The notes under the pieces are model-generated. The model saw only the letters and a list, made by a program, of their open reading frames with translations. It made no database searches and had not been told where the DNA came from. Positions 43,198 through 51,773 of a DNA stretch of 64,000 nucleotides are shown piece by piece (within the stretch, counting starts at the first letter, position 1; the number at the start of each line of letters is the position of its first letter). The translations under genes were made by a program, and so were the position numbers. Source of the DNA: Cellulomonas sp. 73-145 (GTDB lineage Bacteria > Actinomycetota > Actinomycetes > Actinomycetales > Cellulomonadaceae); assembly GCA_001898185.1 (NCBI GenBank), contig MKTI01000005.1:489547-553546 (forward strand), given 5' to 3'.

Positions 43198-44406
43198 ATG
43201 AAGATCACCGGCCTGCGGACACTGACGACGCTGCAGGACTGGGGCCGTCCGGTCGGCGACGTCAACGGCTTCATCAGCGGCGGCGTGACCGACGTCCCCC
43301 TCGTCGTCCTCGAGACCGACGAGGGCCTGGAGGGCATCGGCATCGGGTCGCACGCGGACGTCGCCCGCGTGTTCCCCGCCATCGAGGGTCAGGACCCCCG
43401 TGCGACGTTCGCGCTCTACGACCGCATGCTCGCGTGGGTGTTCAAGAGCGGTCACGGCGGGGCCACCTTCGGCGGCATCGGCGCCCTCGACATGGCGCTC
43501 TGGGACCTGAAGGCCAAGATCGCCGGCGAGCCGCTGTGGCGCACGCTCGGCGCCCTGGACCGGTTCGTGCCGGGGTACGCCTCCGCGCTGGAGATCGCGA
43601 TCCCGGACGACGAGCTCGAGGGGCTGTACGCCGGCTGGATCGACCGGGGCTTCACCAGCGTCAAGGTCAAGGGCGGCCTCGACCTCAGCAGCGACCTCCG
43701 GCGGCTGGCTCGGATCCGCGAGATCTTCCGGGCGAACACCCCGCACCCGGGCGTGATGCTGGACGCCAACGAGTCGTGGAACCGCAAGCAGGCGATCCGC
43801 TACATCAGCGCGCTCGAGGAGCACATCGACCTCGCCTGGGTCGAGGAGCCGCTGCGGCGCTGGGACGCCGAGGGCCTCGCCATGATCAGCCGGTCGGTAC
43901 GGGCCGGCGTGGCGACGGGCGAGAACCTGACCGGGCTCGAGCAGTACAAGCCGCTGCTCGACGCGGGCGCGGTGGACATCGTGCAGGCCGGCAGCATGTG
44001 GGGCATCACGCACTTCCTGCGCGTCGCCACCGTCGCGCACAGCCGCGACCTGCCGGTCAGCCCCGTCGGGTCCGCCGCCAGCCCCGTGTGGCACGCCGCG
44101 GCGGCGGTGCCCAACCACCTCGCCCTCGAGCTGCAGGACCTGGGCGCACCGCTGGGCGTGCGGCTCGACCACGAGCTCGTCGACGGCGGCGTGCTGCTCG
44201 GTCTGGAGCCCGGCAACGGCGTGCAGCTCGACGAGGCGTCGATCGCCGACGGGCTGCTGGAGCAGGGCTGGGCGCAGCCGGCGGGGCCGCACGTCCGGCC
44301 GGCACGTGCGGGGCTCCGGCTGGTGCCGGACGGCCCGCCGGGCGAAGGGAGCACCCGGCCAGGGCTGAGACCCGGCCGCCCACCTGTGGCGCCCGACCAC
44401 GGGTGA
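43198..44406 (+). CDS. Enolase-superfamily sugar-acid dehydratase (mandelate racemase group)
   Basis: A 402-residue enzyme of the mandelate racemase/muconate lactonizing group. The KxK base motif is Lys156-Val-Lys158; metal ligands are Asp189 (LDANESW), Glu216 or 217 (VEEPL) and Glu242 (GEN). Asp260 matches the Asp of the usual Asp-His dyad, but the His position reads LPVSPVGS, with Val instead of His. In context (mutarotase, aldose dehydrogenase, lactonase) it should dehydrate an aldonate such as L-fuconate or L-rhamnonate, but the lost His leaves the reaction uncertain. A Pro/Gly-rich tail of about 30 residues follows the barrel. Confidence 0.82.
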   Translation: MKITGLRTLTTLQDWGRPVGDVNGFISGGVTDVPLVVLETDEGLEGIGIGSHADVARVFPAIEGQDPRATFALYDRMLAWVFKSGHGGATFGGIGALDMALWDLKAKIAGEPLWRTLGALDRFVPGYASALEIAIPDDELEGLYAGWIDRGFTSVKVKGGLDLSSDLRRLARIREIFRANTPHPGVMLDANESWNRKQAIRYISALEEHIDLAWVEEPLRRWDAEGLAMISRSVRAGVATGENLTGLEQYKPLLDAGAVDIVQAGSMWGITHFLRVATVAHSRDLPVSPVGSAASPVWHAAAAVPNHLALELQDLGAPLGVRLDHELVDGGVLLGLEPGNGVQLDEASIADGLLEQGWAQPAGPHVRPARAGLRLVPDGPPGEGSTRPGLRPGRPPVAPDHG

Positions 44407-44410
44407 CCCA

Positions 44411-44428
44411 CGGGCGGGGACACGCCCG
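44411..44428. terminator. Hairpin terminator between convergent dehydratase and aldo-keto reductase genes
   Basis: CGGGCG and CGCCCG pair around a 6-base loop in the 24-bp gap between the two stop codons. Confidence 0.55.
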
Positions 44429-44430
44429 GC

Positions 44431-45429
44431 TCAGCGTCCCGCTGCGACCGCCGCGGGGTCCACGAGCCCCTGGTCGCACAGGTCGTCCCAGAGCTCGTCG
44501 GGAACGCCGGCGCGGTAGCGGTCCAGGTTGGCGTCGACCTGGTCGACGGTGCGCATCCCCAGCACGACGCCGGCCACCGCCGGGTGCAGCAGGGGGAACG
44601 CGATCGCCGCGGCGGGCAGCGTGGTGCCGTGCCGACGGCACGCGTCTGCCAGCAGCCGGGCGCGGCGGATGGTGGCGGGCGGGGCCGCCGCGTACTCGTA
44701 GCGCGCGTCGTCGCCGGGCCACGGGCTGCTCAGCAGCCCGGAGTTGAACACCCCGGCCACCACCACGGCGACCCCGTTGGCCCGTGCGGGCTCCAGCGCC
44801 GTGGCCAGCGCCGCGTGCTCCAGCAGGGTGTACCGGCCGGCCACCATCGCGACGTCGGCGAGGCCGCTGGTGAACAGGCCCGGCACCCGGTCCGGCGCGT
44901 TGGTCCCCACCCCGATCGCCCGGACCACGCCCTGCTCGCGCAGGCCGGCGAGCGCCTCCAGCGCCTCGAGGCCGGCCCGGTCGCTCAGCTGGTCCGGGTC
45001 GTGGGCGTACGCGATGTCGACGTGGTCCACCCCGAGCCGGGTCAGCGACTCGTCCAGGGACCGGCGCACGCCGTCGGCCGAGAAGTCCCACACCCGGTGC
45101 AGGTCTCCCGGGACGACGAACCCGTCGTCGTCCAGCTCCGTCGGGGTGGGGTTGGGCTCGAGGAGGCGGCCGACCTTGGTGGACAGCACGTACTGCTCAC
45201 GGGGGTGCGCCGCGAGCGCCCGGCCCAGGCGCCGCTCCGACAGCCCGAGACCGTAGTGCGGGGCGGTGTCGAAGTACCGCACGCCCCGGCCCCAGGCCTG
45301 CTCCACGGCCGCGGTCGCGTCCTCGTCCGACATGGCGCGGTGCAGGTTGCCGAGCGTGGACGCGCCGAAGCCGACCTCGGTCAGCCGCAGCCCGGTGCCG
45401 CCGAGCGCGCGGCTGGGCAGCGGCGTCAT
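44431..45429 (-). CDS. Aldo/keto reductase, aldose (L-fucose-type) 1-dehydrogenase family
   Basis: A 332-residue NAD(P)-dependent barrel enzyme. Catalytic tetrad positions are visible: Asp and Tyr in RYFDTAPHYGLGLSE, Lys in LSTKVGR and His in IAYAHDPDQ. The sequence resembles D-threo-aldose/L-fucose 1-dehydrogenases, which oxidise the sugar to its lactone. It is the last gene of a six-gene minus-strand operon, its ATG overlapping the lactonase stop by four bases, which supports the order mutarotase, dehydrogenase, lactonase, dehydratase. Confidence 0.85.
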   Translation of the reverse strand: MTPLPSRALGGTGLRLTEVGFGASTLGNLHRAMSDEDATAAVEQAWGRGVRYFDTAPHYGLGLSERRLGRALAAHPREQYVLSTKVGRLLEPNPTPTELDDDGFVVPGDLHRVWDFSADGVRRSLDESLTRLGVDHVDIAYAHDPDQLSDRAGLEALEALAGLREQGVVRAIGVGTNAPDRVPGLFTSGLADVAMVAGRYTLLEHAALATALEPARANGVAVVVAGVFNSGLLSSPWPGDDARYEYAAAPPATIRRARLLADACRRHGTTLPAAAIAFPLLHPAVAGVVLGMRTVDQVDANLDRYRAGVPDELWDDLCDQGLVDPAAVAAGR

Positions 45430-46268
45430 GCGAGACCGTAGACGCGCACGGCGTTCCCACCGTCGACGGCATCGCGCTCGGCGGGCGTCAGGTGGTCGGT
45501 GAGCTCGCGGTAGGCCTCGAGCCAGCGGCGGTAGCCGCCGGCGAGCTCCACGACGGGCCAGTCGGAGCCGAACATCAGCCGGTCGGCACCGAACAGCGCG
45601 AGCGCGTGGTCGACGACGGGACGCAGGCGCTCCACCGACCAGGCGTCCCAGCGGTCCTCGGTGACGACGCCGGACACCTTCAACGTCACGTTGGGGCACT
45701 CGGCGACCGCCGTCAGCCCGCGCGCCCAGGTGACGAGCTCCGTGCTGGTCATCGGGACCTTGCCGAGGTGGTCGAGGACGAACGACGTGCCGGGATGACG
45801 ACGGACCACGTCGGCGGCCGCGGCCAGCTGGTGGTGCGCCACGAGGACGTCGAACGTCAGCCCCGCCTCGCCGAGCGCCGTCAGCCCGCGCCCGACGTCG
45901 GGACGCTGCAGCCATGCGGGGTCCGGGTCGGCGAACGTCACGTGCCGGACGCCGACCAGCCGAGCGCCACCCGGGCCGGCCCGGAGCGCGGAGACCTGCG
46001 CGGGGAGGTCACCTGCCAGGTCGACCCAGCCCACCACCCCGCGCACCGCAGCCAGGTGCTCCGTGTCGGCGAGCAGGTCCACCGTCTCGGCGAGCTCGTT
46101 CACGCACTGGACGACCACGCAGCCGTCGACGCCGGCGTCGGCCAGCTGCCGCACGGCGGTCGCCGGGGGGAAGTCGCGGTCGATCGCGGACATCGCCGGG
46201 CTGATCCACGGCTGCGGATGACGTTCGCGTTCCCACACGTGCAGGTGGGAGTCGATGAGCGGGCTCAC
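45426..46268 (-). CDS. Amidohydrolase-2 family lactonase (L-fuconolactonase-like)
   Basis: A 280-residue metal hydrolase. The N-terminal HxH is in PLIDSHLHVW, a further His is in VLDHLGKVP and the catalytic Asp is in MFGSDWPV. Proteins of this type open sugar lactones to the acid. The GTG start at 46268 overlaps the mutarotase stop by four bases; the frame is open for 32 more codons upstream, but those codons belong to the mutarotase gene in another frame. In this pathway it would hydrolyse the lactone produced by the aldose dehydrogenase. Confidence 0.85.
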   Translation of the reverse strand: MSPLIDSHLHVWERERHPQPWISPAMSAIDRDFPPATAVRQLADAGVDGCVVVQCVNELAETVDLLADTEHLAAVRGVVGWVDLAGDLPAQVSALRAGPGGARLVGVRHVTFADPDPAWLQRPDVGRGLTALGEAGLTFDVLVAHHQLAAAADVVRRHPGTSFVLDHLGKVPMTSTELVTWARGLTAVAECPNVTLKVSGVVTEDRWDAWSVERLRPVVDHALALFGADRLMFGSDWPVVELAGGYRRWLEAYRELTDHLTPAERDAVDGGNAVRVYGLA

Positions 46269-46597
46269 GGCAGGTGCCACACCTCCTCCAGCGCACGCCA
46301 GCGGTCCCCGGGCCTCGCACCTTGGCCGAACGGCACCTGGCAGGGGTCGGTGCGGGACAGCCACTCCTGCGTGACCGGGTCCGCGTCGACCGCCGCCAGG
46401 TCGGCGGCGTGGTCGTCTCCCACGTACTCGTAGTACGCGAAGAGGGTGTCCTCGAGCACGAAGATCGAGTAGTTGGTGACGTGGTGGGCCGAGAGGGCCG
46501 CCTCGACCTCCGGCCAGACGGCGGCGTGCAGGCGCAGGTACTCCTCGCGCAGCTCCGGCACCACGTCGACGACGAAGGCGAACCGCTGCACGCTCAC
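46265..46597 (-). CDS. L-rhamnose mutarotase-family protein (L-fucose/L-rhamnose mutarotase)
   Basis: A 110-residue protein of the rhamnose mutarotase family, with RFAFVVDVVPELREEYLRLH at the N-terminus, the WPEVEAAL helix and HHVTNYSIFV. The His in AFVV-type positions is replaced, but the conserved Tyr of EEY and the C-terminal Trp block LEEVWHL are present. It interconverts sugar anomers, supplying the form used by the dehydrogenase. GTG start overlapping the permease stop. Confidence 0.85.
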   Translation of the reverse strand: MSVQRFAFVVDVVPELREEYLRLHAAVWPEVEAALSAHHVTNYSIFVLEDTLFAYYEYVGDDHAADLAAVDADPVTQEWLSRTDPCQVPFGQGARPGDRWRALEEVWHLP

Positions 46598-47496
46598 TCC
46601 TTGGTCCCGCCGGCCGTCAGTCCCGCCACCAGGAAGCGCTGCGAGAACAGGAAGATCAGCAGCACCGGGGTGACGGACAGCAGCGTGGCGACCGCCAGGG
46701 TGGGCAGCTCGACGGCGGCGTCCCCGGTGGCCGTGAAGTTGAACGCCGGGACGCTGGCGAGCAGGTTGGTCAGTCCGACCTGGATCGGCGAGCGCGCCCC
46801 CGGCACGGTGAGGAACGGCAGGAAGAAGTTGTTCCAGTTCGCCACGAAGCTGAAGAAGCCGACCAGCGCCACCACCGGCCGCGCCAGCGGCATCGCCACC
46901 CGGCCGAACACCGCCAGCTCCCCGCAGCCGTCGATCCGCGCCGCGTCCAGCAGGTCGCGCGGCACGCTCGTCGAGAAGTAGATGTACGTGAGGTACACGC
47001 CGAACGGGAAGAACGAGAACGGCAGGATCGCCGCGGCCGGCTTGCCGACGAGGCTGACGGCCGACAGCTCCAGGAACACCGGGAGCACCAGCGCGGTGCT
47101 CGGGATCAGCATCACGACGAGCGTGGTGGTGAGCAGCGCCTTGCGCCCACGGAAGTCGCCCAGCGCGAGCGCGTAGCCGGCGGGGATGGTGGTGAGCAGG
47201 GTGATGGCGAGCGCCGCGACCGCGTAGAACGCCGAGTTGCCGAGCCACTGGAACACGATGCCGTTCTGGAAGTGGACCAGCGCGCCCCAGTTGGCGGACA
47301 GCGCACCGAGCGATCCGGGCGTGAAGGCGCCGGTGCTGACCAGCTGGTGCGGCGTCTTGCCGGAGGCGATGAGCAGCCACACGATCGGCAGCGCGAAGAA
47401 GACGACGAAGAACACCAGCACCAGGACCGTCGCGGCGCGACCGAGCCACGCGCCGGGTGTCAGCTGGTACGAGCGTCGCGGGCTAGTCGCGCTCAA
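46594..47496 (-). CDS. Sugar ABC transporter permease, MalG type
   Basis: A 300-residue permease with six hydrophobic helices. The EAA loop is DAARIDGCGELAVFGRVAMP, and the last residues are a charged GGTKE tail, as in MalG-type (carbohydrate uptake family 1) permeases. It pairs with the permease encoded just upstream, which it overlaps by 14 bp. No ATPase gene is in the cluster; these importers often share a common MsiK-type ATPase in actinobacteria. Confidence 0.92.
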   Translation of the reverse strand: MSATSPRRSYQLTPGAWLGRAATVLVLVFFVVFFALPIVWLLIASGKTPHQLVSTGAFTPGSLGALSANWGALVHFQNGIVFQWLGNSAFYAVAALAITLLTTIPAGYALALGDFRGRKALLTTTLVVMLIPSTALVLPVFLELSAVSLVGKPAAAILPFSFFPFGVYLTYIYFSTSVPRDLLDAARIDGCGELAVFGRVAMPLARPVVALVGFFSFVANWNNFFLPFLTVPGARSPIQVGLTNLLASVPAFNFTATGDAAVELPTLAVATLLSVTPVLLIFLFSQRFLVAGLTAGGTKE

Positions 47497-48436
47497 AGAG
47501 ACCTCCGCGGATCACGAAGAAGACGCTCAGCACGAGCGTGACCAGCAGCAGGAGGACCGCGATCGCGGCCGACCCGTTCAGGTCTCCCTGCTTGAACGCG
47601 AACAGGTAGGCGAGCTGGTTCAGGGAGTAGTCGTTGGGCACCACGGCGTGGCTCGCCTGGGACAGCACGCGGGGCTCGACGAACAGCTGGGTACCGGCGG
47701 CCAGCGACATGATCGCCATGTAGGAGATCCACTTCCGCAGCATGGGCAGCTGCACGTGCAGCGCGGTGCGCACCGCACCCGCACCGTCCAGCCGGGCCGC
47801 CTCCAGGACCTCGACGGGGATGCTGTTCAGGGCGCCGTACATCACGACGATCCAGCCGCCGGCGCCGCTCCAGAAGGCGATCACCGCGAAGATCACGGGC
47901 AGGTTCCCCGGCGCGATCGTCTCGACGAAGGTGCTGAAGCCGAAGGCGCGCAGCACGGCCGAGACGGGGCTGACGGTCGGGTTCAGCAGGAAGAGCCACA
48001 GCACCACGGAGGCGGCACCGGCCAGCGCGCCGGGGATGTAGTAGACGAAGCGCACGCTCGAGCTGAGCCAGGCCCTGCCGATCGCGTGCACCATCAGTGC
48101 GAGCACCGTGACGAGCACGAGCAGCGAGACGAGCCACACCCCGACGAACGCGGCGACGTGGCCGACGGCGGGCAGGAAGCGGAAGTCCTGGACCGCGTCG
48201 ACGAAGTTGCTCAGACCGGCGAAGGTGCCGTCGTCGTGCGTGAACGACATGCGGACCGCGTAGAGCGTCGGCAGGATCCCGAACGCCAGCGCGAACAGGA
48301 CGTACCCCGACACGAACAGGTAGGAGATGCGTGACCACCGACCCGTGACGGAGCGGGACGCGCGGCGGGGCCGCTGCCGGGCCCCCGTGGGGGCGCCGGC
48401 AGCGGCTGCGCGCGACGGTGCGAGCGTCACGGTCAC
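47483..48436 (-). CDS. Sugar ABC transporter permease, MalF type
   Basis: A 317-residue permease with six hydrophobic helices after a charged N-terminal region of about 35 residues. EAA loop: EAARLDGAGAVRTALHVQLPML. The GTG at 48436 overlaps the binding-protein stop by four bases. With the next gene it forms the membrane channel for the sugar captured by the lipoprotein. Confidence 0.92.
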   Translation of the reverse strand: MTVTLAPSRAAAAGAPTGARQRPRRASRSVTGRWSRISYLFVSGYVLFALAFGILPTLYAVRMSFTHDDGTFAGLSNFVDAVQDFRFLPAVGHVAAFVGVWLVSLLVLVTVLALMVHAIGRAWLSSSVRFVYYIPGALAGAASVVLWLFLLNPTVSPVSAVLRAFGFSTFVETIAPGNLPVIFAVIAFWSGAGGWIVVMYGALNSIPVEVLEAARLDGAGAVRTALHVQLPMLRKWISYMAIMSLAAGTQLFVEPRVLSQASHAVVPNDYSLNQLAYLFAFKQGDLNGSAAIAVLLLLVTLVLSVFFVIRGGLFERD

Positions 48437-49815
48437 TTGACCTTGTAGCCGTTCGCCTGGGCCTGGTTCTTGATCGCCTTGTCCCACTCGGGGAGCGTGT
48501 CGACGAGGCTCTTGCCCGCCGAGAGGGCGGGGGTGACGGTCTTCGCCCAGACCGCCTCCTGGCTGAACCGCGGGTAGCCCCAGCCGTCCCAGACCTCGGA
48601 CGCGGCCGCCGAGACGTTCTTGGCGAAGTCGCCGGCGAAGAACCCGCTGGCCGCCTGCTTGGCCAGCCACTTGTCGCCCGCGTCCTTGTAGGCCGGCAGG
48701 CCCTGGGCCAGGTCCACCTGGTAGCTCGGGTCCGAGGTGACGAACTCCATGAACTTCTTGGCGGCCTCGAGGTTGGCCGAGTGCCGCGAGACGTACCAGG
48801 TGCCGCCGCCGACGTTGCCGGCCACGGCCTGCTGGCCGTCCCAGCCGAGGGGCAGGCCCGCGGCGATGGTGCCGGGCGCGGACTTGAGCGAGCTCGGGTT
48901 GTTGAAGAGCGCGCCGGAGTACCAGACCGGGCCGGGCATCATCAGCACCTTGCCGGTGTACTTCTGCACGAACTCGGGGCTGAACACGCTCTCCTTGGCC
49001 ATCGACCCGGACTTCAGCAGGTCGTCGACCAGGGTGGCCATCTTGACCGACGAGGCGTCGGACGTGTTCGCGCTGAACTGGTCGGTGCCCTTGACCACGT
49101 TCACCGGGGCCTTGGCACCCCAGAAGTAGATCTCCGGCGCGAACGAGTCGCCCACGGTCCCGACGATGTACCCGGGGTGCTCCTTGCCGACCTTCTCGCC
49201 GAGGGCCTGGTACGCCTCCCACGTGGTCGGCACGGTGTAGCCGAACTGCTTCATGAGCGCGGTGTCGTACCAGGTGACGGTCGGGGCCAGGTCGTTGCGG
49301 AGCCCGTAGACGGTCCCGTCGACCGTGACCGGCGCGAGCGCGCCCGGGGTGAACCCGTCGAGGAACGACTTGTCGAGGTAGCCCTTGTCCAGCGGAGCCG
49401 CGAAGGCGTCCTTCCCCTGGCTGGCCCACGCGGCCTCGTTGTTCTGCGTGGAGAACACCACGTCCGGCCAGCCGCTGCCGGCCTGGTTGAACGCCTCGAC
49501 CTTGGTCTGGAAGGAGCCGGACCCGTCGGCCCCGCCGTCGTAGGTCTCGACCTTGATCGGCACCTCGGGGTGCGCCGTCTGGAACTGCTTCGCCGCCGCC
49601 TCCCGGGTGGCGTCCACCCACACCGTGATCGCCGCGCTTGAGTCCTGCTTGACCGGGGCGAACCCGAAGGCGGACGTGGAGCCGTCCGACTTGCTCGCAC
49701 TGGGCGAGGTGGAGGAGCCGCAGGCCGCCAGGGCGAGCAACGTCACGGCTGCGGTCGCCGCCACGACCAGGTGCCGCAACGGGGTCGCCGCGCCTCGGGG
49801 GTGCTCTGTGGTCAT
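48433..49815 (-). CDS. Sugar ABC transporter substrate-binding lipoprotein
   Basis: A 460-residue family-1 extracellular binding protein. Signal peptide with lipobox LALAAC, lipid-modified Cys32, then a Ser-rich linker. The mature part has AITVWVDATREAAAKQFQTAHPEVPIKV in two short conserved stretches and the aromatic residues usual for sugar binding. AAGGAA and GAAGGAACGAG lie before the ATG. It is the first gene of the operon; its promoter has a strong -10 (TATGAT on the minus strand) inside the candidate GntR operator. Substrate probably an L-fucose or L-rhamnose-containing sugar (inference). Confidence 0.92.
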   Translation of the reverse strand: MTTEHPRGAATPLRHLVVAATAAVTLLALAACGSSTSPSASKSDGSTSAFGFAPVKQDSSAAITVWVDATREAAAKQFQTAHPEVPIKVETYDGGADGSGSFQTKVEAFNQAGSGWPDVVFSTQNNEAAWASQGKDAFAAPLDKGYLDKSFLDGFTPGALAPVTVDGTVYGLRNDLAPTVTWYDTALMKQFGYTVPTTWEAYQALGEKVGKEHPGYIVGTVGDSFAPEIYFWGAKAPVNVVKGTDQFSANTSDASSVKMATLVDDLLKSGSMAKESVFSPEFVQKYTGKVLMMPGPVWYSGALFNNPSSLKSAPGTIAAGLPLGWDGQQAVAGNVGGGTWYVSRHSANLEAAKKFMEFVTSDPSYQVDLAQGLPAYKDAGDKWLAKQAASGFFAGDFAKNVSAAASEVWDGWGYPRFSQEAVWAKTVTPALSAGKSLVDTLPEWDKAIKNQAQANGYKVK

Positions 49816-49885
49816 GTGTCTCGTTCCTTCTTCCTTGGAGAAACTCGAGGCCCACCGCTCGATCGAGGTAGCAGACGGCAGTAGA

Positions 49886-49897
49886 TCATACGTGTGA
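49886..49897. promoter_or_regulatory. Candidate GntR operator in the transporter/dehydrogenase divergent promoter
   Basis: TCATACGTGTGA is a 12-bp palindrome with one wobble pair. On the minus strand it contains TATGAT, a good -10 box for the transporter operon. It shares ACGTGTGA-Y-GT with the site upstream of the dehydratase gene 6.8 kb away. Confidence 0.55.
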
Positions 49898-49974
49898 CGT
49901 TTGGGCAATGCTCGGCTAGAGTCGGCGCGGGTCGTGACCGGACGGGCCACGCCGAAACCTCACGGAGGCGAGTC

Positions 49975-51009
49975 GTGCTCACTGCTGCGTACCTCGGCAA
50001 CCGGACGGTCGCGGTACGCGACGCGTCCCCGACCGCCCCCGGGCCGGGCGAGGTCCGCGTCCGCGTCGCGTACGTCGGCCTGTGCGGCACGGACCTGCAC
50101 GTCGCGCACGGCGACATGGAGCGCCGGGTGCGCACGCCGCTGGTCTTCGGCCACGAGATGAGCGGGGTGGTCGACGCCGTCGGCGACGGCGTCGAGGGCT
50201 GGCGAGCGGGCGACCTCGTCACCGTGATGCCGTTGCTCTGGGACGGCACCTGCCCGGCCTGCAGGGCAGGCAACAGCCACGTCTGCCAGAACCTGACCTT
50301 CATCGGCATCGACTCCCCCGGTGCTCTCCAGGCGCTGTGGAACGTCCCCGGGTCGACGCTGGTGCGGATGCCGGCCGACGTGGAGCCGCGCCATGCGGCC
50401 CTGGTCGAGCCGGTCGCGGTGGCCGTCCACGACGTGCGGCGTGGCGGGGTGTCCGCCGGCGACGCCGTGGTGGTGCTGGGCGGCGGGCCGATCGGCACGC
50501 TGATCGCCTGCGTCGCGGCGCACGCCGGTGCACGCGTCGTCGTCGTCGAGCCCGACCCCTCACGTCGCGAGCTGGTGCAGGACCTCGGGTTCCGCGCGGT
50601 CGGCCCGGAGGAGATCGGCCCCGAGGTCGAGCGGTGGACCGCCGGAGCGGGCGCCGACGTGGTCTTCGAGGTGTCCGGCTCCGCCGCCGCCGTCGCTGCC
50701 GCCACCGGCCTGGCCAAGGTGCGCGGCACGCTGGTGGTGGTGGCCATCCATCCCGAGCCGCGGCCCGTCGACCTGCAACGGGTGTTCTGGCGCGAGCTGA
50801 CGCTCGTCGGGGCGCGGGTCTACGAGCGCGTCGACTTCGAGCGGGCCGTGGAGCTCGTCGCCGCGGGGGTGGTCCCGGCCGAGAGGCTGATCACGCGGGT
50901 GGTGCCGCTCACGGAGGTGAACGGCGCGCTCGACGACCTCGGCGCGGGCCGCGCGATGAAGATCCTGGTCGACGTGCAGGCGGGTCAGCCCGAGGAGGTC
51001 CGGGCATGA
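49975..51009 (+). CDS. Zinc-dependent alcohol dehydrogenase (MDR family)
   Basis: A 344-residue zinc MDR enzyme. Catalytic zinc motifs: GLCGTDLH and GHEMSG, with Glu in ALVEPVAVA. Rossmann motif: VLGGGPIGTLIA. The structural-zinc lobe reads DGTCPACRAGNSHVC, so three of the usual four cysteines are present and the first is Asp. It resembles threonine or polyol dehydrogenases. GTG start after GGAGGCG. In this regulon it probably oxidises a sugar or deoxy-keto acid hydroxyl. Its stop overlaps the next gene. Confidence 0.87.
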   Translation: MLTAAYLGNRTVAVRDASPTAPGPGEVRVRVAYVGLCGTDLHVAHGDMERRVRTPLVFGHEMSGVVDAVGDGVEGWRAGDLVTVMPLLWDGTCPACRAGNSHVCQNLTFIGIDSPGALQALWNVPGSTLVRMPADVEPRHAALVEPVAVAVHDVRRGGVSAGDAVVVLGGGPIGTLIACVAAHAGARVVVVEPDPSRRELVQDLGFRAVGPEEIGPEVERWTAGAGADVVFEVSGSAAAVAAATGLAKVRGTLVVVAIHPEPRPVDLQRVFWRELTLVGARVYERVDFERAVELVAAGVVPAERLITRVVPLTEVNGALDDLGAGRAMKILVDVQAGQPEEVRA

Positions 51010-51773
51010 GCGGCATGAGCGGCATGTTCGACCTGTCCGGGCGACTGGCGGTGGTGACCGGCGCGAGCCGCGGCATCGGGATGGCCATGGCCGGGGCGCT
51101 GGCGCAGGCGGGTGCCGACGTGATCGGGGTCAGCGCGACGATGCCCGGCAGCGGCAGCGCCGTCGCCGCGGCGGTCGAGGCGCACGGACGGTCATTCGAG
51201 GCCCGCGCCGTCGACTTCGCGGACCGCGCCGCCGTGGTGGCGCTGGGCACCGAGCTCGCCGAGAGGGCCCCGGACGTTCTGGTCAACAACGCCGGCACCA
51301 TCGAGCGGGCGCCGGCGGCGGAGCACCCGCTGGAGAGCTGGGACCGCGTGCTCCAGGTCGACCTGTCCAGCCAGTTCGTGCTGACGCAGCTGGTCGCCCG
51401 CCCGATGCTCGAGCGCGGCCGCGGCAAGGTGATCTTCACCGCCAGCCTGCTCAGCTTCCAGGGCGGCATCAACGTGCCCGGCTACACGGCGGCGAAGTCC
51501 GGCATCGCCGGCCTGACCAAGGCGCTGTCCAACGAGTGGGCCACCCACGGCGTGAACGTCAACGCGATCGCACCGGGCTACATCGCCACGGACAACACGG
51601 CGGCGCTCCGCGCCGACCCGGACCGGTCCCGGTCGATCCTCGAACGGATCCCGGCCGGCCGGTGGGGCCGACCGGCGGACCTCGCCGGCGCCACGGTGTT
51701 CCTCGCCTCGTCCGCGTCTGACTACGTCGACGGCATCGTCCTGCCGGTGGACGGCGGCTGGCTGGGACGCTGA
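51006..51773 (+). CDS. Short-chain dehydrogenase (2-keto-3-deoxy-aldonate dehydrogenase-like)
   Basis: A 255-residue SDR. Cofactor motif TGASRGIG, active site Ser in TASLLSFQGG and Tyr-x-x-x-Lys in YTAAKSG, then NAIAPGYIATD. It resembles 2-deoxygluconate/2-keto-3-deoxy-L-fuconate dehydrogenases. That step would follow the dehydratase in the non-phosphorylative L-fucose route. The start is ambiguous because MSG is repeated (ATG at 51006, 51015 and 51024); the first overlaps the upstream stop. Its last 52 bp overlap the convergent MarR gene. Confidence 0.88.
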   Translation: MSGMSGMFDLSGRLAVVTGASRGIGMAMAGALAQAGADVIGVSATMPGSGSAVAAAVEAHGRSFEARAVDFADRAAVVALGTELAERAPDVLVNNAGTIERAPAAEHPLESWDRVLQVDLSSQFVLTQLVARPMLERGRGKVIFTASLLSFQGGINVPGYTAAKSGIAGLTKALSNEWATHGVNVNAIAPGYIATDNTAALRADPDRSRSILERIPAGRWGRPADLAGATVFLASSASDYVDGIVLPVDGGWLGR

